DNA from: Auanema rhodensis
Lineage: Eukaryota; Nematoda; Chromadorea; Rhabditida; Rhabditidae
Direction: 5' to 3'
NCBI GenBank assembly: GCA_964057225.1
Contig: OZ059894.1
Location: forward strand, 3,658,001 to 3,722,000
Length of the DNA: 64,000 nt
The notes below the pieces were generated by a model. The model was not told the origin of the DNA, did not search any database, and worked only from the letters and a program-made list of their open reading frames with translations. The position numbers and the translations under genes are program-made. This document shows, piece by piece, positions 53,788 to 64,000 of this stretch. How positions within the stretch are numbered: position 1 is the stretch's first letter; the number at the start of each line of letters is the position of its first letter.

Positions 53788-56700
53788 CACGTAAATTTTA
53801 AAGTCATGGTTGCCATGCACCAATATCAATAAAAATTTGTTTTTAGACTAATATGGAAATGGGGAATCTAATTTTGAGAACCGCATCTCTTCATCTTTCA
53901 CGTGAAGCGAGTTACATACCAAGTGCACATCACGTGTACACTTAATAAGCATAAATTAAAGTTCACGTAAATTTCAAAGTCATGGTTACCATGCACCAAT
54001 ATCAATAAAAATTTGTTTTTAGACTAATATGGAAATGGGGAATCTAATTTTGAGAACCGCATCTCTTCATCTTTCACGTGAAGCGAGTTACATACCAAGT
54101 GCACATCACGTGTACACTTAATAAACATAAATTAAAGTTCACGTAAATTTCAAAGTCATGGTTACCATGCACCAATATCAATAAAAATTTGTTTTTAGAC
54201 TAATATGGACATGGGGAATCTAATTTTGAAAACCGCATCCCTTTATCTTTCACGTGAAACGAGTTACATACCAAGTGCACATCACGTGTACACTTAATAA
54301 GCATAAATTAAAGTTCACGTAAATTTCAAAGTCATGGTTACCATGCACCAATATCAATAAAAATTTGTTTTTAGACTAATATGGAAATGGGGAATCTAAT
54401 TTTGAAAACCGCATCTCTTTATCTTTCACGTGAAGCGAGTTACATACCAAGCGCACATCATGTGTACACTTAATTAGCATAAATTAAAGTTCACGTAAAT
54501 TTCAAAGTCATGGTTACCATGCACCAATATCAATAAAAATTTGTTTTTAGACTAATATGGAAATGGGGAATCTAATTTTGAAAACCGCATCTCTTTATCT
54601 TTGACGTGAAGCGAGTTACATACCAAGTGCACATCATGTGTACACTTAATTAGCATAAATTAAAGTTCACGTAAATTTTAAAGTCATGGTTGCCATGCAC
54701 CAATATCAATAAAAATTTGTTTTTAGACTAATATGGACATGGGGAATCTAATTTTGAAAACCGCATCTCTTTATCTTTGACGTAAAGCGAGTTACATACC
54801 AAGTGCACATCATGTGTACACTTAATTAGCATAAATTAAAGTTCACGTAAATTTTAAAGTCATGGTTGCCATGCACCAATATCAATAAAAATTTGTTTTT
54901 AGACTAATATGGAAATGGGGAATCTAATTTTGAAAACCGCATCTCTTTATCTTTCACGTGAAGCGAGTTACATACCAAGCGCACATCATGTGTACACTTA
55001 ATTAGCATAAATTAAAGTTCACGTAAATTTCAAAGTCATGGTTACCATGCACCAATATTAATAAAAATTTGTTTTTAGACTAATATGGACATGGGGAATC
55101 TAATTTTGAAAACCGCATCTCTTTATCTTTGACGTAAAGCGAGTTACATACCAAGTGCACATCATGTGTACACTTAATTAGCATAAATTAAAGTTCACGT
55201 AAATTTCAAAGTCATGGTTACCATGCACCAATATTAATAAAAATTTGTTTTTAGACTAATATGGACATGGGGAATCTAATTTTGAAAACCGCATCTCTTT
55301 ATCTTTCACGTGAAGCGAGTTACATACCAAGTGCACATCACGTGTACACTTAATAAGCATAAATTAAAGTTCACGTAAATTTCAAAGTCATGGTTACCAT
55401 GCACCAATATTAATAAAAATTTGTTTTTAGACTAATATGGACATAGGGAATCTAATTTTGAAAACCGCATCTCTTTATCTTTGACTTGAAGCGAGTTACA
55501 TACCAAGTGCACATCATGTGTACACTTAATTAGCATAAATTGAAGTTCACGTAAATTTCAAAGTCATGGTTACCATCCACCTATATCAACAAAAATGTGT
55601 TTTTAGACTAATATGGACATAGGGAATCTAATTTCGAAAAGCGCATCTCTTCATCTTTCACGTGAAGCGAGTTACATACCAAGTGCACATCACGTGTACA
55701 CTTAATTAGCATAAATTGAAGTTCACGTAAATTTCAAAGTCATGGTTACCATGCACCAATATCAATAAAAATTTGTTTTTAGACTAATATGGAAATGGGG
55801 AATCTAATTTTGAAAACCGCATCTCTTCATCTTTCACGTGAAGCGAGTTACATACCAAGTGCACATCATGTGTACACTTAATTAGCATAAATTAAAGTTC
55901 ACGTAAATTTCAAAGTCATAGTTACCATGCACCAATATCAATAAAAATTTGTTTTTAGACTAATATGGACATGGGGAATCTAATTTTGAAAACCGCATCC
56001 CTTTATCTTTCACGTGAAGCGAGTTACATACCAAGTGCACATCACGTGTACACTTAATAAGCATAAATTAAAGTTCACGTAAATTTCAAAGTCATGGTTA
56101 CCATGCACCAATATCAATAAAAATTCGTTTTTAGACTAATATGGACATGAGGAATCTAATTTTGAAAACCGCATCTCTTCATCTTTCACGTGAAGCGAGT
56201 TACATACCAAGTGCACATCATGTGTACACTTAATTAGCATAAATTAAAGTTCACGTAAATTTTAAAGTCATGGTTGCCATGCACCAATATCAATAAAAAT
56301 TTGTTTTTAGACTAATATGGAAATGGGGAATCTAATTTTGAAAACCGCATCTCTTTATCTTTGACGTGAAGCGAGTTACATACCAAGTGCACATCATGTG
56401 TACACTTAATTAGCATAAATTAAAGTTCACGTAAATTTTAAAGTCATGGTTGCCATGCACCAATATCAATAAAAATTTGTTTTTAGACTAATATGGAAAT
56501 GGGGAATCTAATTTTGAAAACCGCATCTCTTTATCTTTCACGTGAAGCGAGTTACATACCAAGCGCACATCATGTGTACACTTAATTAGCATAAATTAAA
56601 GTTCACGTAAATTTCAAAGTCATGGTTACCATGCACCAATATTAATAAAAATTTGTTTTTAGACTAATATGGACATGGGGAATCTAATTTTGAAAACCGC

Positions 56701-57727
56701 ATCTCTTTATCTTTGACGTAAAGCGAGTTACATACCAAGTGCACATCATGTGTACACTTAATTAGCATAAATTAAAGTTCACGTAAATTTCAAAGTCATG
56801 GTTACCATACACCAATATTAATAAAAATTTGTTTTTAGACTAATATGGACATGGGGAATCTAATTTTGAAAACCGCATCTCTTTATCTTTCACGTGAAGC
56901 GAGTTACATACCAAGTGCACATCACGTGTACACTTAATAAGCATAAATTAAAGTTCACGTAAATTTCAAAGTCATGGTTACCATGCACCAATATCAATAA
57001 AAATTCGTTTTTAGACTAATATGGACATGAGGAATCTAATTTTGAAAACCGCATCACTTCATCTTTCACGTGAAGCGAGTTACATACCAAGTGCACATCA
57101 TGTGTACACTTAATTAGCTTAAATTAAAGTTCACGTAAATTTCAAAGTCATGGTTACCATGCACCAATATTAATAAAAATTTGTTTTTAGACTAATATGG
57201 ACATGGGGAATCTAATTTTGAAAACCGCATCTCTTTATCGTTGACGTGAAGCGAGTTACATACCAAGTGCACATCATGTGTACACTTAATTAGCATAAAT
57301 TGAAGTTCATGTAAATTTCAAAGTCATGGTTACCATGCACCAATATCAATAAAAATTTGTTTTCAGACTAATATGGACATGGGGAATCTAATTTTGAAAA
57401 CCGCATCTCTTTATCTTTCACGTGAAGCGAGTTACATACCAAGTGCACATCACGTGTACACTTAATAAGCATAAATTAAAGTTCACGTAAATTTTAAAGT
57501 CATGGTTGCCATGCACCAATATCAATAAAAATTTGTTTTTAGACTAATATGGAAATGGGGAATCTATTTTGAAAACCGCATCTCTTTATCTTTCACGTGA
57601 AGCGAGTTACATACCAAGTGCACATCATGTGTACACTTAATTAGCATAAATTAAAGTTCACGTAAATTTCAAAGTCATGGTTACCATTCACCAATATTAA
57701 TAAAAATTTGTTTTTAGACTAATATGG

Positions 57728-57743
57728 ACATAGGGTATCAACT
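57728..57743. other. Junction between satellite A and satellite B
   Basis: Satellite A is normal up to GGACATAGGG at 57735 and satellite B begins with TATCAACTGATATAAG at 57736. Satellite A would continue AATCTA and a satellite B unit would be preceded by CCGAGA, so the join shares at most ATC/TATC microhomology. No transposon, poly(A) or filler sequence separates them. Confidence 0.95.
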
Positions 57744-57765
57744 GATATAAGTTCACACTTATATC
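57744..57765. repeat. Inverted repeat 1 of satellite B (8-bp stem)
   Basis: GATATAAG and CTTATATC are perfect reverse complements separated by TTCACA. The element is present in nearly every unit. A few units break one pair: GATTTAAG at 60192, GATATATG at 60543, and CTTCTATC at 62298 and 63351. Confidence 0.85.
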
Positions 57766-57873
57766 CTCGATTTTCACCCTGAAGAATTAATTTTTTCGTT
57801 GAATAACATTGTCCATCGTCTTTGCCTTGAAAAAAAAAATCTGAAAACATCTACTTTTTGCTAAATTATTTTG

Positions 57874-57892
57874 AAATTTTTCGAAAAAATTT
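57874..57892. repeat. Inverted repeat 2 of satellite B (AAATTTTT / AAAAATTT)
   Basis: A perfect 8-bp inverted repeat with a 3-nt CGA centre, flanked by a further TTTTGA ... TCAAAA pair offset by a few bases. It is A/T-only, so it is expected to be a bent or easily melted segment; that property is inferred from composition. Confidence 0.75.
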
Positions 57893-57915
57893 TTGTCAAA
57901 ATGTTTTTGGAAGCA

Positions 57916-57943
57916 ATGTTGAGTGTACATGGAAACTCAACAT
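57916..57943. repeat. Inverted repeat 3 of satellite B (9-bp stem)
   Basis: ATGTTGAGT (57916-57924) and ACTCAACAT (57935-57943) are perfect reverse complements around GTACATGGAA. Units with GTTGATTGTAC (60192, 61245, 62298) lose one pair. Confidence 0.85.
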
Positions 57944-58026
57944 ACACTAATGCATCATTTTTCAAACGATCATAACTAATTTTTGTATTAAGCGTTTCTC
58001 AATGTAGTATAGTGCATTCGATGCGG

Positions 58027-58077
58027 ATTTTTAAGCTGCGTTGATCTGTGTTATCAGATTTGCGCTAGCTTAAAAAT
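58027..58077. repeat. Inverted repeat 4 of satellite B (51-nt hairpin, 11-bp outer stem)
   Basis: ATTTTTAAGCT (58027-58037) and AGCTTAAAAAT (58067-58077) are perfect reverse complements. Inside them, GCG pairs with CGC past a one-base bulge, and ATCTG pairs with CAGAT around TGTTAT, giving an almost continuous hairpin. The outer arms appear intact in all units I inspected; the common change GATCTG to GGTCTG affects only one inner pair. Confidence 0.9.
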
Positions 58078-60893
58078 GCACCGAGATATCAACTGATATA
58101 AGTTCACACTTATATCCTCGATTTTCACCCTGAAGAATTAATTTTTTCGTTGAATAACATTGTCCATCGTCTTTGCCTTGAAAAAAGGAATCTAAAAACA
58201 TCTACTTTTTGCTAAATTATTTTGAAATTTTTCGAAAAAATTTTTGTCAAAATGTTTTTGGAAGCAATGTTGAGTGTACATGGAAACTCAACATACACTA
58301 ATGCATCATTTTTCAAACGATCATAACTAATTTTTGTATTAAGCGTTTCTCAATGTAGTATAGTGCATTCGATGCGGATTTTTAAGCTGCGTCGATCTGT
58401 GTTATCAGATTTGCGCTAGCTTAAAAATGCACCGAGATATCAACTGATATAAGTTCACACTTATATCCTCGATTTTCACCCTGAAGAATTAATTTTTTCG
58501 TTGAATAACAATGTCCATCGTCTTTGCCTTGAAAAAAGGAATCTAAAAACATCTACTTTTTGCTAAATTATTTTGAAATTTTTCGAAAAAATTTTTGTCA
58601 AAATGTTTTTGGAAGCAATGTTGAGTGTACATGGAAACTCAACATACACTAATGCATCATTTTTCAAACGATCATAACTAATTTTTGTATTAAGCGTTTC
58701 TCAATGTAGTATAGTGCATTCGATGCGGATTTTTAAGCTGCGTCGATCTGTGTTATCAGATTTGCGCTAGCTTAAAAATGCACCGAGATATCAACTGATA
58801 TAAGTTCACACTTATATCCTCGATTTTCACCCTGAAGAATTAATTTTTTCGTTGAATAACAATGTCCATCGTCTTCGCCTTGAAAAAAGGAATCTAAAAA
58901 CATCTACTTTTTGCTAAATTATTTTGAAATTTTTCGAAAAAATTTTTGTCAAAATGTTTTTGGAAGCAATGTTGAGTGTACATGGAAACTCAACATACAC
59001 TAATGCATCATTTTTCAAACGATCATAACTAATTTTTGTATCGAGCGTTTCTCAATGTAGTATAGTGCATTCGATGCGGATTTTTAAGCTGCGTCGATCT
59101 GTGTTATCAGATTTGCGCTAGCTTAAAAATGCACCGAGATATCAACTGATATAAGTTCACACTTATATCCTCGATTTTCACCCTGAAGAATTAATTTTTT
59201 CGTTGAATAACATTGTCCATCGTCTTTGCCTTGAAAAAAGGAATCTAAAAACATCTACTTTTTGCTAAATTATTTTGAAATTTTTCGAAAAAATTTTTGT
59301 CAAAATGTTTTTGGAAGCAATGTTGAGTGTACATGGAAACTCAACATACACTAATGCATCATTTTTCAAACGATCATAACTAATTTTTGTATTAAGCGTT
59401 TCTCAATGTAGTATAGTGCATTCGATGCGGATTTTTAAGCTGCGTCGATCTGTGTTATCAGATTTGCGCTAGCTTAAAAATGCACCGAGATATCAACTGA
59501 TATAAGTTCACACTTATATCCTCGATTTTCACCCTGAAGAATTAATTTTTTCGTTGAATAACATTGTCCATCGTCTTTGCCTTGAAAAAAGGAATCTAAA
59601 AACATCTACTTTTTGCTAAATTATTTTGAAATTTTTCGAAAAATTTTTGTCAAAATGTTTTTGGAAGCAATGTTGAGTGTACATGGAAACTCAACATACA
59701 CTAATGCATCATTTTTCAAACGATCATAACTAATTTTTGTATTAAGCGTTTCTCAATGTAGTATAGTGCATTCGATGCGGATTTTTAAGCTGCGTCGATC
59801 TGTGTTATCAGATTTGCGCTAGCTTAAAAATGCACCGAGATATCAACTGATATAAGTTCACACTTATATCCTCGATTTTCACCCTGAAGAATTAATTTTT
59901 TCGTTGAATAACAATGTCCATCGTCTTCGCCTTTAAAAAAGGAATTTAAAAACATCTACTTTTTGCTAAATTATTTTGAAATTTTTCGAAAAAATTTTTG
60001 TCAAAATGTTTTTGGAAGCAATGTTGAGTGTACATGGAAACTCAACATACACTAATGCATCATTTTTCAAACGATCATAACTAATTTTTGTATCGAGCGT
60101 TTCTCAATGTAGTATAGTGCATTCGATGCGGATTTTTAAGCTGCGTCGATCTGTGTTATCAGATTTGCGCTAGCTTAAAAATGCACCGAGATATCAACTG
60201 ATTTAAGTTCACACTTATATCCTCGATTTTGACCCTGAAGAATTAATTTTTTCGTTGAATAACATCGTCCATCGTCTTTGCCTTGAAAAAAGGAATCTAA
60301 AAACATCTACTTTTTGCTAAATTATTTTGAAATTTTTCGAACAAATTTTTGTCAAAATGTTTTTGGAAGCAATGTTGATTGTACATGGAAACTCAACATA
60401 CACTAATGCATCATTTTTCAAACGATCATAACTAATTTTTGTATTGAGCGTTTCTCAATGTAGAATAGTGCATTCGATGCGGATTTTTAAGCTGCGTCGG
60501 TCTGTGTTATCAGATTTGCGCTAGCTTAAAAATGCACCGAGATATCAACTGATATATGTTCACACTTATATCCTCGATTTTCACCCTGAAGAATTAATTT
60601 TTTCGTTGAATAACAATGTCCATCGTCTTTGCCTTGAAAAAAGGAATCTAAAAACATCTACTTTTTGCTAAATTATTTTGAAATTTTTCGAAAAAATTTT
60701 TGTCAAAATGTTTTTGGAAGCAATGTTGAGTGTACATGGAAACTCAACATACACTAATGCATCATTTTTCAAACGATCATAACTAATTTTTGTATTAAGC
60801 GTTTCTCAATGTAGTATAGTGCATTCGATGCGGATTTTTAAGCTGCATCGATCTGTGTTATCAGATTTGCGCTAGCTTAAAAATGCACCGAGA

Positions 60894-63701
60894 TATCAAC
60901 TGATATAAGTTCACACTTATATCCTCGATTTTCACCCTGAAAAATTAATTTTTTTGTTGAATAACATCGTCCATCGTCTTTGCCTTGAAAAAAGGAATCT
61001 AAAAACATCTACTTTTTGCTAAATTATTTTGAAATTTTTTGAAAAAATTTTTGTCAAAATGTTTTTGGAAGCAATGTTGAGTGTACATGGAAACTCAACA
61101 TACACTAATGCTTCATTTTTCAAACGATCATAACTAATTTTTGTATTGAGCGTTTCTCAATGTAGTATAGTGCATTCGATGCGGATTTTTAAGCTGCGTC
61201 GATCTGTGTTATCAGATTTGCGCTAGCTTAAAAATGCACCGAGATATCAACTGATATAAGTTCACACTTATATCCTCGATTTTGACCCTGAAGAATTAAT
61301 TTTTTCGTTGAATAACATCGTCCATCGTCTTTGCCTTGAAAAAAGGAATGTAAAAACATCTACTTTTTGCTAAATTATTTTGAAATTTTTCGAAAAAATT
61401 TTTGTCAAAATGTTTTTGGAAGCAATGTTGATTGTACATGGAAACTCAACATACACTAACGCATCATTTTTCAAACGATCATAACTAATTTTTGTATTAA
61501 GCGTTTCTCAATGTAGTATAGTGCATTCGATGCGGATTTTTAAGCTGCGTCGGTCTGTGTTATCAGATTTGCGCTAGCTTAAAAATGCACCGAGATATCA
61601 ACTGATATAAGTTCACACTTATATCCTCGATTTTGACCCTGAAGAATTAATTTTTTCGTTGAATAACAATGTCCATCGTCTTTGCCTTGAAAAAAGGAAT
61701 CTAAAAACTTCTACTTTTTGCTAAATTATTTTGAAATTTTTCGAAAAAATTTTTGTCAAAATGTTTTTGGAAGCAATGTTGAGTGTACATGGAAACTCAA
61801 CATACACTAATGCATCATTTTTCAAACGATCATAACTAATTTTTGTATTGAGCGTTTCTCAATGTAGTATAGTGCATTCGATGCGGATTTTTAAGCTGCG
61901 TCGGTCTGTGTTATCAGATTTGCGCTAGCTTAAAAATGCACCGAGATATCAACTGATATAAGTTCACACTTATATCCTCGATTTTCACCCTGAAGAATTA
62001 ATTTTTTCGTTGAATAACAATGTCCATCGTCTTTGCCTTGAAAAAAGGAATCTAAAAACTTCTACTTTTTGCTAAATTATTTTGAAATTTTTCGAAAAAA
62101 TTTTTGTCAAAATGTTTTTGGAAGCAATGTTGAGTGTACATGGAAACTCAACATACACTAATGCATCATTTTTCAAACGATCATAACTAATTTTTGTATT
62201 AAGCGTTTCTCAATGTAGTATAGTGCATTCGATGCGGATTTTTAAGCTGCATCGATCTGTGTTATCAGATTTGCGCTAGCTTAAAAATGCACCGAGATAT
62301 CAACTGATATAAGTTCACACTTCTATCCTCGATTTTCACCCTGAAAAATTAATTTTTTTGTTGAATAACATCGTCCATCGTCTTTGCCTTGAAAAAAGGA
62401 ATGTAAAAACATCTACTTTTTGCTAAATTATTTTGAAATTTTTCGAAAAAATTTTTGTCAAAATGTTTTTGGAAGCAATGTTGATTGTACATGGAAACTC
62501 AACATACACTAACGCATCATTTTTCAAACGATCATAACTAATTTTTGTATTAAGCGTTTCTCAATGTAGTATAGTGCATTCGATGCGGATTTTTAAGCTG
62601 CGTCGGTCTGTGTTATCAGATTTGCGCTAGCTTAAAAATGCACCGAGATATCAACTGATATAAGTTCACACTTATATCCTCGATTTTGACCCTGAAGAAT
62701 TAATTTTTTCGTTGAATAACAATGTCCATCGTCTTTGCCTTGAAAAAAGGAATCTAAAAACTTCTACTTTTTGCTAAATTATTTTGAAATTTTTCGAAAA
62801 AATTTTTGTCAAAATGTTTTTGGAAGCAATGTTGAGTGTACATGGAAACTCAACATACACTAATGCATCATTTTTCAAACGATCATAACTAATTTTTGTA
62901 TTGAGCGTTTCTCAATGTAGTATAGTGCATTCGATGCGGATTTTTAAGCTGCGTCGGTCTGTGTTATCAGATTTGCGCTAGCTTAAAAATGCACCGAGAT
63001 ATCAACTGATATAAGTTCACACTTATATCCTCGATTTTCACCCTGAAGAATTAATTTTTTCGTTGAATAACAATGTCCATCGTCTTTGCCTTGAAAAAAG
63101 GAATCTAAAAACTTCTACTTTTTGCTAAATTATTTTGAAATTTTTCGAAAAAATTTTTGTCAAAATGTTTTTGGAAGCAATGTTGAGTGTACATGGAAAC
63201 TCAACATACACTAATGCATCATTTTTCAAACGATCATAACTAATTTTTGTATTAAGCGTTTCTCAATGTAGTATAGTGCATTCGATGCGGATTTTTAAGC
63301 TGCATCGATCTGTGTTATCAGATTTGCGCTAGCTTAAAAATGCACCGAGATATCAACTGATATAAGTTCACACTTCTATCCTCGATTTTCACCCTGAAAA
63401 ATTAATTTTTTTGTTGAATAACATCGTCCATCGTCTTTGCCTTGAAAAAAGGAATCTAAAAACATCTACTTTTTGCTAAATTATTTTGAAATTTTTTGAA
63501 AAAATTTTTGTCAAAATGTTTTTGGAAGCAATGTTGAGTGTACATGGAAACTCAACATACACTAATGCTTCATTTTTCAAACGATCATAACTAATTTTTG
63601 TATTGAGCGTTTCTCAATGTAGTATAGTGCATTCGATGCGGATTTTTAAGCTGCGTCGATCTGTGTTATCAGATTTGCGCTAGCTTAAAAATGCACCGAG
63701 A
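60894..63701. repeat. Satellite B higher-order repeat: 4 units, then 3 units with a chimeric unit
   Basis: Units starting at 60894, 61245, 61596 and 61947 are distinguishable types. 62649 copies 61596 (GACCCTGAAG, CTTCTAC, ATTGAG, CGGTC) and 63000 copies 61947 (CACCCTGAAG, CTTCTAC, ATTAAG, GCATCG), both at 1053 bp. 63351 resembles 60894 (GAAAAATTAA, TTTTTGAAAA, GCTTCAT). Unit 62298 begins like 60894/63351 and ends like 61245 (GGAATGTAAA, GATTGTAC, AACGCATC, CGGTC), so it is a fusion that shortened a 4-unit repeat to 3 units. Confidence 0.82.
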
Positions 63702-64000
63702 TATCAACTGATATAAGTTCACACTTATATCCTCGATTTTCACCCTGAAGAATTAATTTTTTCGTTGAATAACAATGTCCATCGTCTTTGCCTTGAAAAA
63801 AGGAATCTAAAAACTTCTACTTTTTGCTAAATTATTTTGAAATTTTTCGAAAAAATTTTTGTCAAAATGTTTTTGGAAGCAATGTTGAGTGTACATGGAA
63901 ACTCAACATACACTAATGCATCATTTTTCAAACGATCATAACTAATTTTTGTATTAAGCGTTTCTCAATGTAGTATAGTGCATTCGATGCGGATTTTTAA

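Larger units (their letters stand above)
23632..57735. repeat. Satellite A, right block (176-bp tandem repeat, ~194 copies)
   Basis: The unit, orientation and variant sites are the same as in the left block. The block continues without other insertions to 57735, where it stops at unit position 77-78 against satellite B. Length variation is confined to 175-bp units with the single-base deletion and one 102-bp unit at 24492. Private variants define several local higher-order repeats, annotated separately. No gene or RNA gene is visible in these 34 kb. Confidence 0.98.
57736..64000. repeat. Satellite B (351-bp tandem repeat, 17 full copies + 299 bp)
   Basis: TATCAACTGAT recurs at 57736, 58087, 58438, 58789, 59140, 59491, 59841, 60192 and so on to 63702. 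All intervals are 351 bp except one of 350 (a base lost from an A-run near 59640). The unit shares no recognisable sequence with satellite A. It is AT-rich and contains four inverted repeats: an 8-bp stem near the start, AAATTTTT-CGA-AAAAATTT, ATGTTGAGT with ACTCAACAT, and an 11-bp stem ATTTTTAAGCT with AGCTTAAAAAT. No significant reading frame is present. The edge unit next to satellite A is among the more divergent (AAAAAAAAAATCTGAAAAC where others have AAAAAAGGAATCTAAAAAC), as is common at array edges. The array runs off the right end of the window. Confidence 0.98.

Noticed and set aside
1-57735. CENP-B box in satellite A
   Set aside because: I looked for the TTCG...A..CGGGA pattern in the unit and did not find it. 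A centromeric role therefore rests on nothing but the tandem structure.
57736-64000. Satellite B as a recently amplified MITE
   Set aside because: The inverted repeats are internal to the unit and no target-site duplication or solitary copy is visible here. It is kept only as a possibility within a finding.
1-64000. Host protein-coding gene, tRNA, rRNA or telomere repeat
   Set aside because: Outside the LINE no reading frame of useful length exists, and no tRNA-like, rRNA-like or telomeric (TTAGGC/TTAGGG/TTAGG) tract was seen.

Overview
This window is almost entirely tandem satellite DNA from a eukaryotic genome. It contains no host protein-coding gene, tRNA, rRNA or CRISPR array that I can support. 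Two unrelated AT-rich satellites meet head to tail: satellite A (176-bp unit) fills 1-57735 and satellite B (351-bp unit) fills 57736-64000. Both run off the window, so it samples a larger heterochromatic block. The one interruption of satellite A is a 4283-bp non-LTR retrotransposon (LINE) on the minus strand at 19349-23631. The AT-rich sequence style and a CR1/Jockey-type LINE would fit an invertebrate, perhaps a nematode, but no host gene is present to prove this.

Layout. (1) 1-19348: about 110 copies of satellite A. (2) 19349-23631: the LINE, read right to left: ORF1 (L1-ORF1p-like nucleic-acid-binding protein, 22718-23641), overlapping ORF2 (APE endonuclease plus reverse transcriptase, 19888-22749), then a 539-bp 3' UTR ending near an AATAAA signal. 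(3) 23632-57735: about 194 further copies of satellite A with the same orientation, including one 102-bp truncated unit at 24492. (4) 57736-64000: 17 full copies of satellite B plus a 299-bp partial copy.

The array history can be read from diagnostic variants. Satellite A falls into recurring monomer types that form local higher-order repeats of 10 units (1759 bp), 8 units (1407 bp), 5 units (880 bp, three copies), 12 units (2110 and 2107 bp) and 6 units (1055 bp, three copies). The 2107-bp pair at 42890-47103 is nearly identical and therefore recent. Satellite B has a 4-unit pattern that shrank to 3 units through a visible chimeric monomer at 62298. Satellite A carries several short palindromes per unit; satellite B carries four hairpin-forming inverted repeats per unit, the strongest spanning 51 nt.

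The LINE has an uninterrupted ORF2 with its catalytic motifs, so it is probably a young insertion, but it is 5'-truncated. The apparent start codon of ORF1 lies in the flanking satellite, and ORF2 has no ATG upstream of its endonuclease domain. I saw no convincing new multi-gene system; the unusual signals are the satellite/LINE chimera, the ATG-less ORF2, the hairpin-rich satellite B and the HOR structure.
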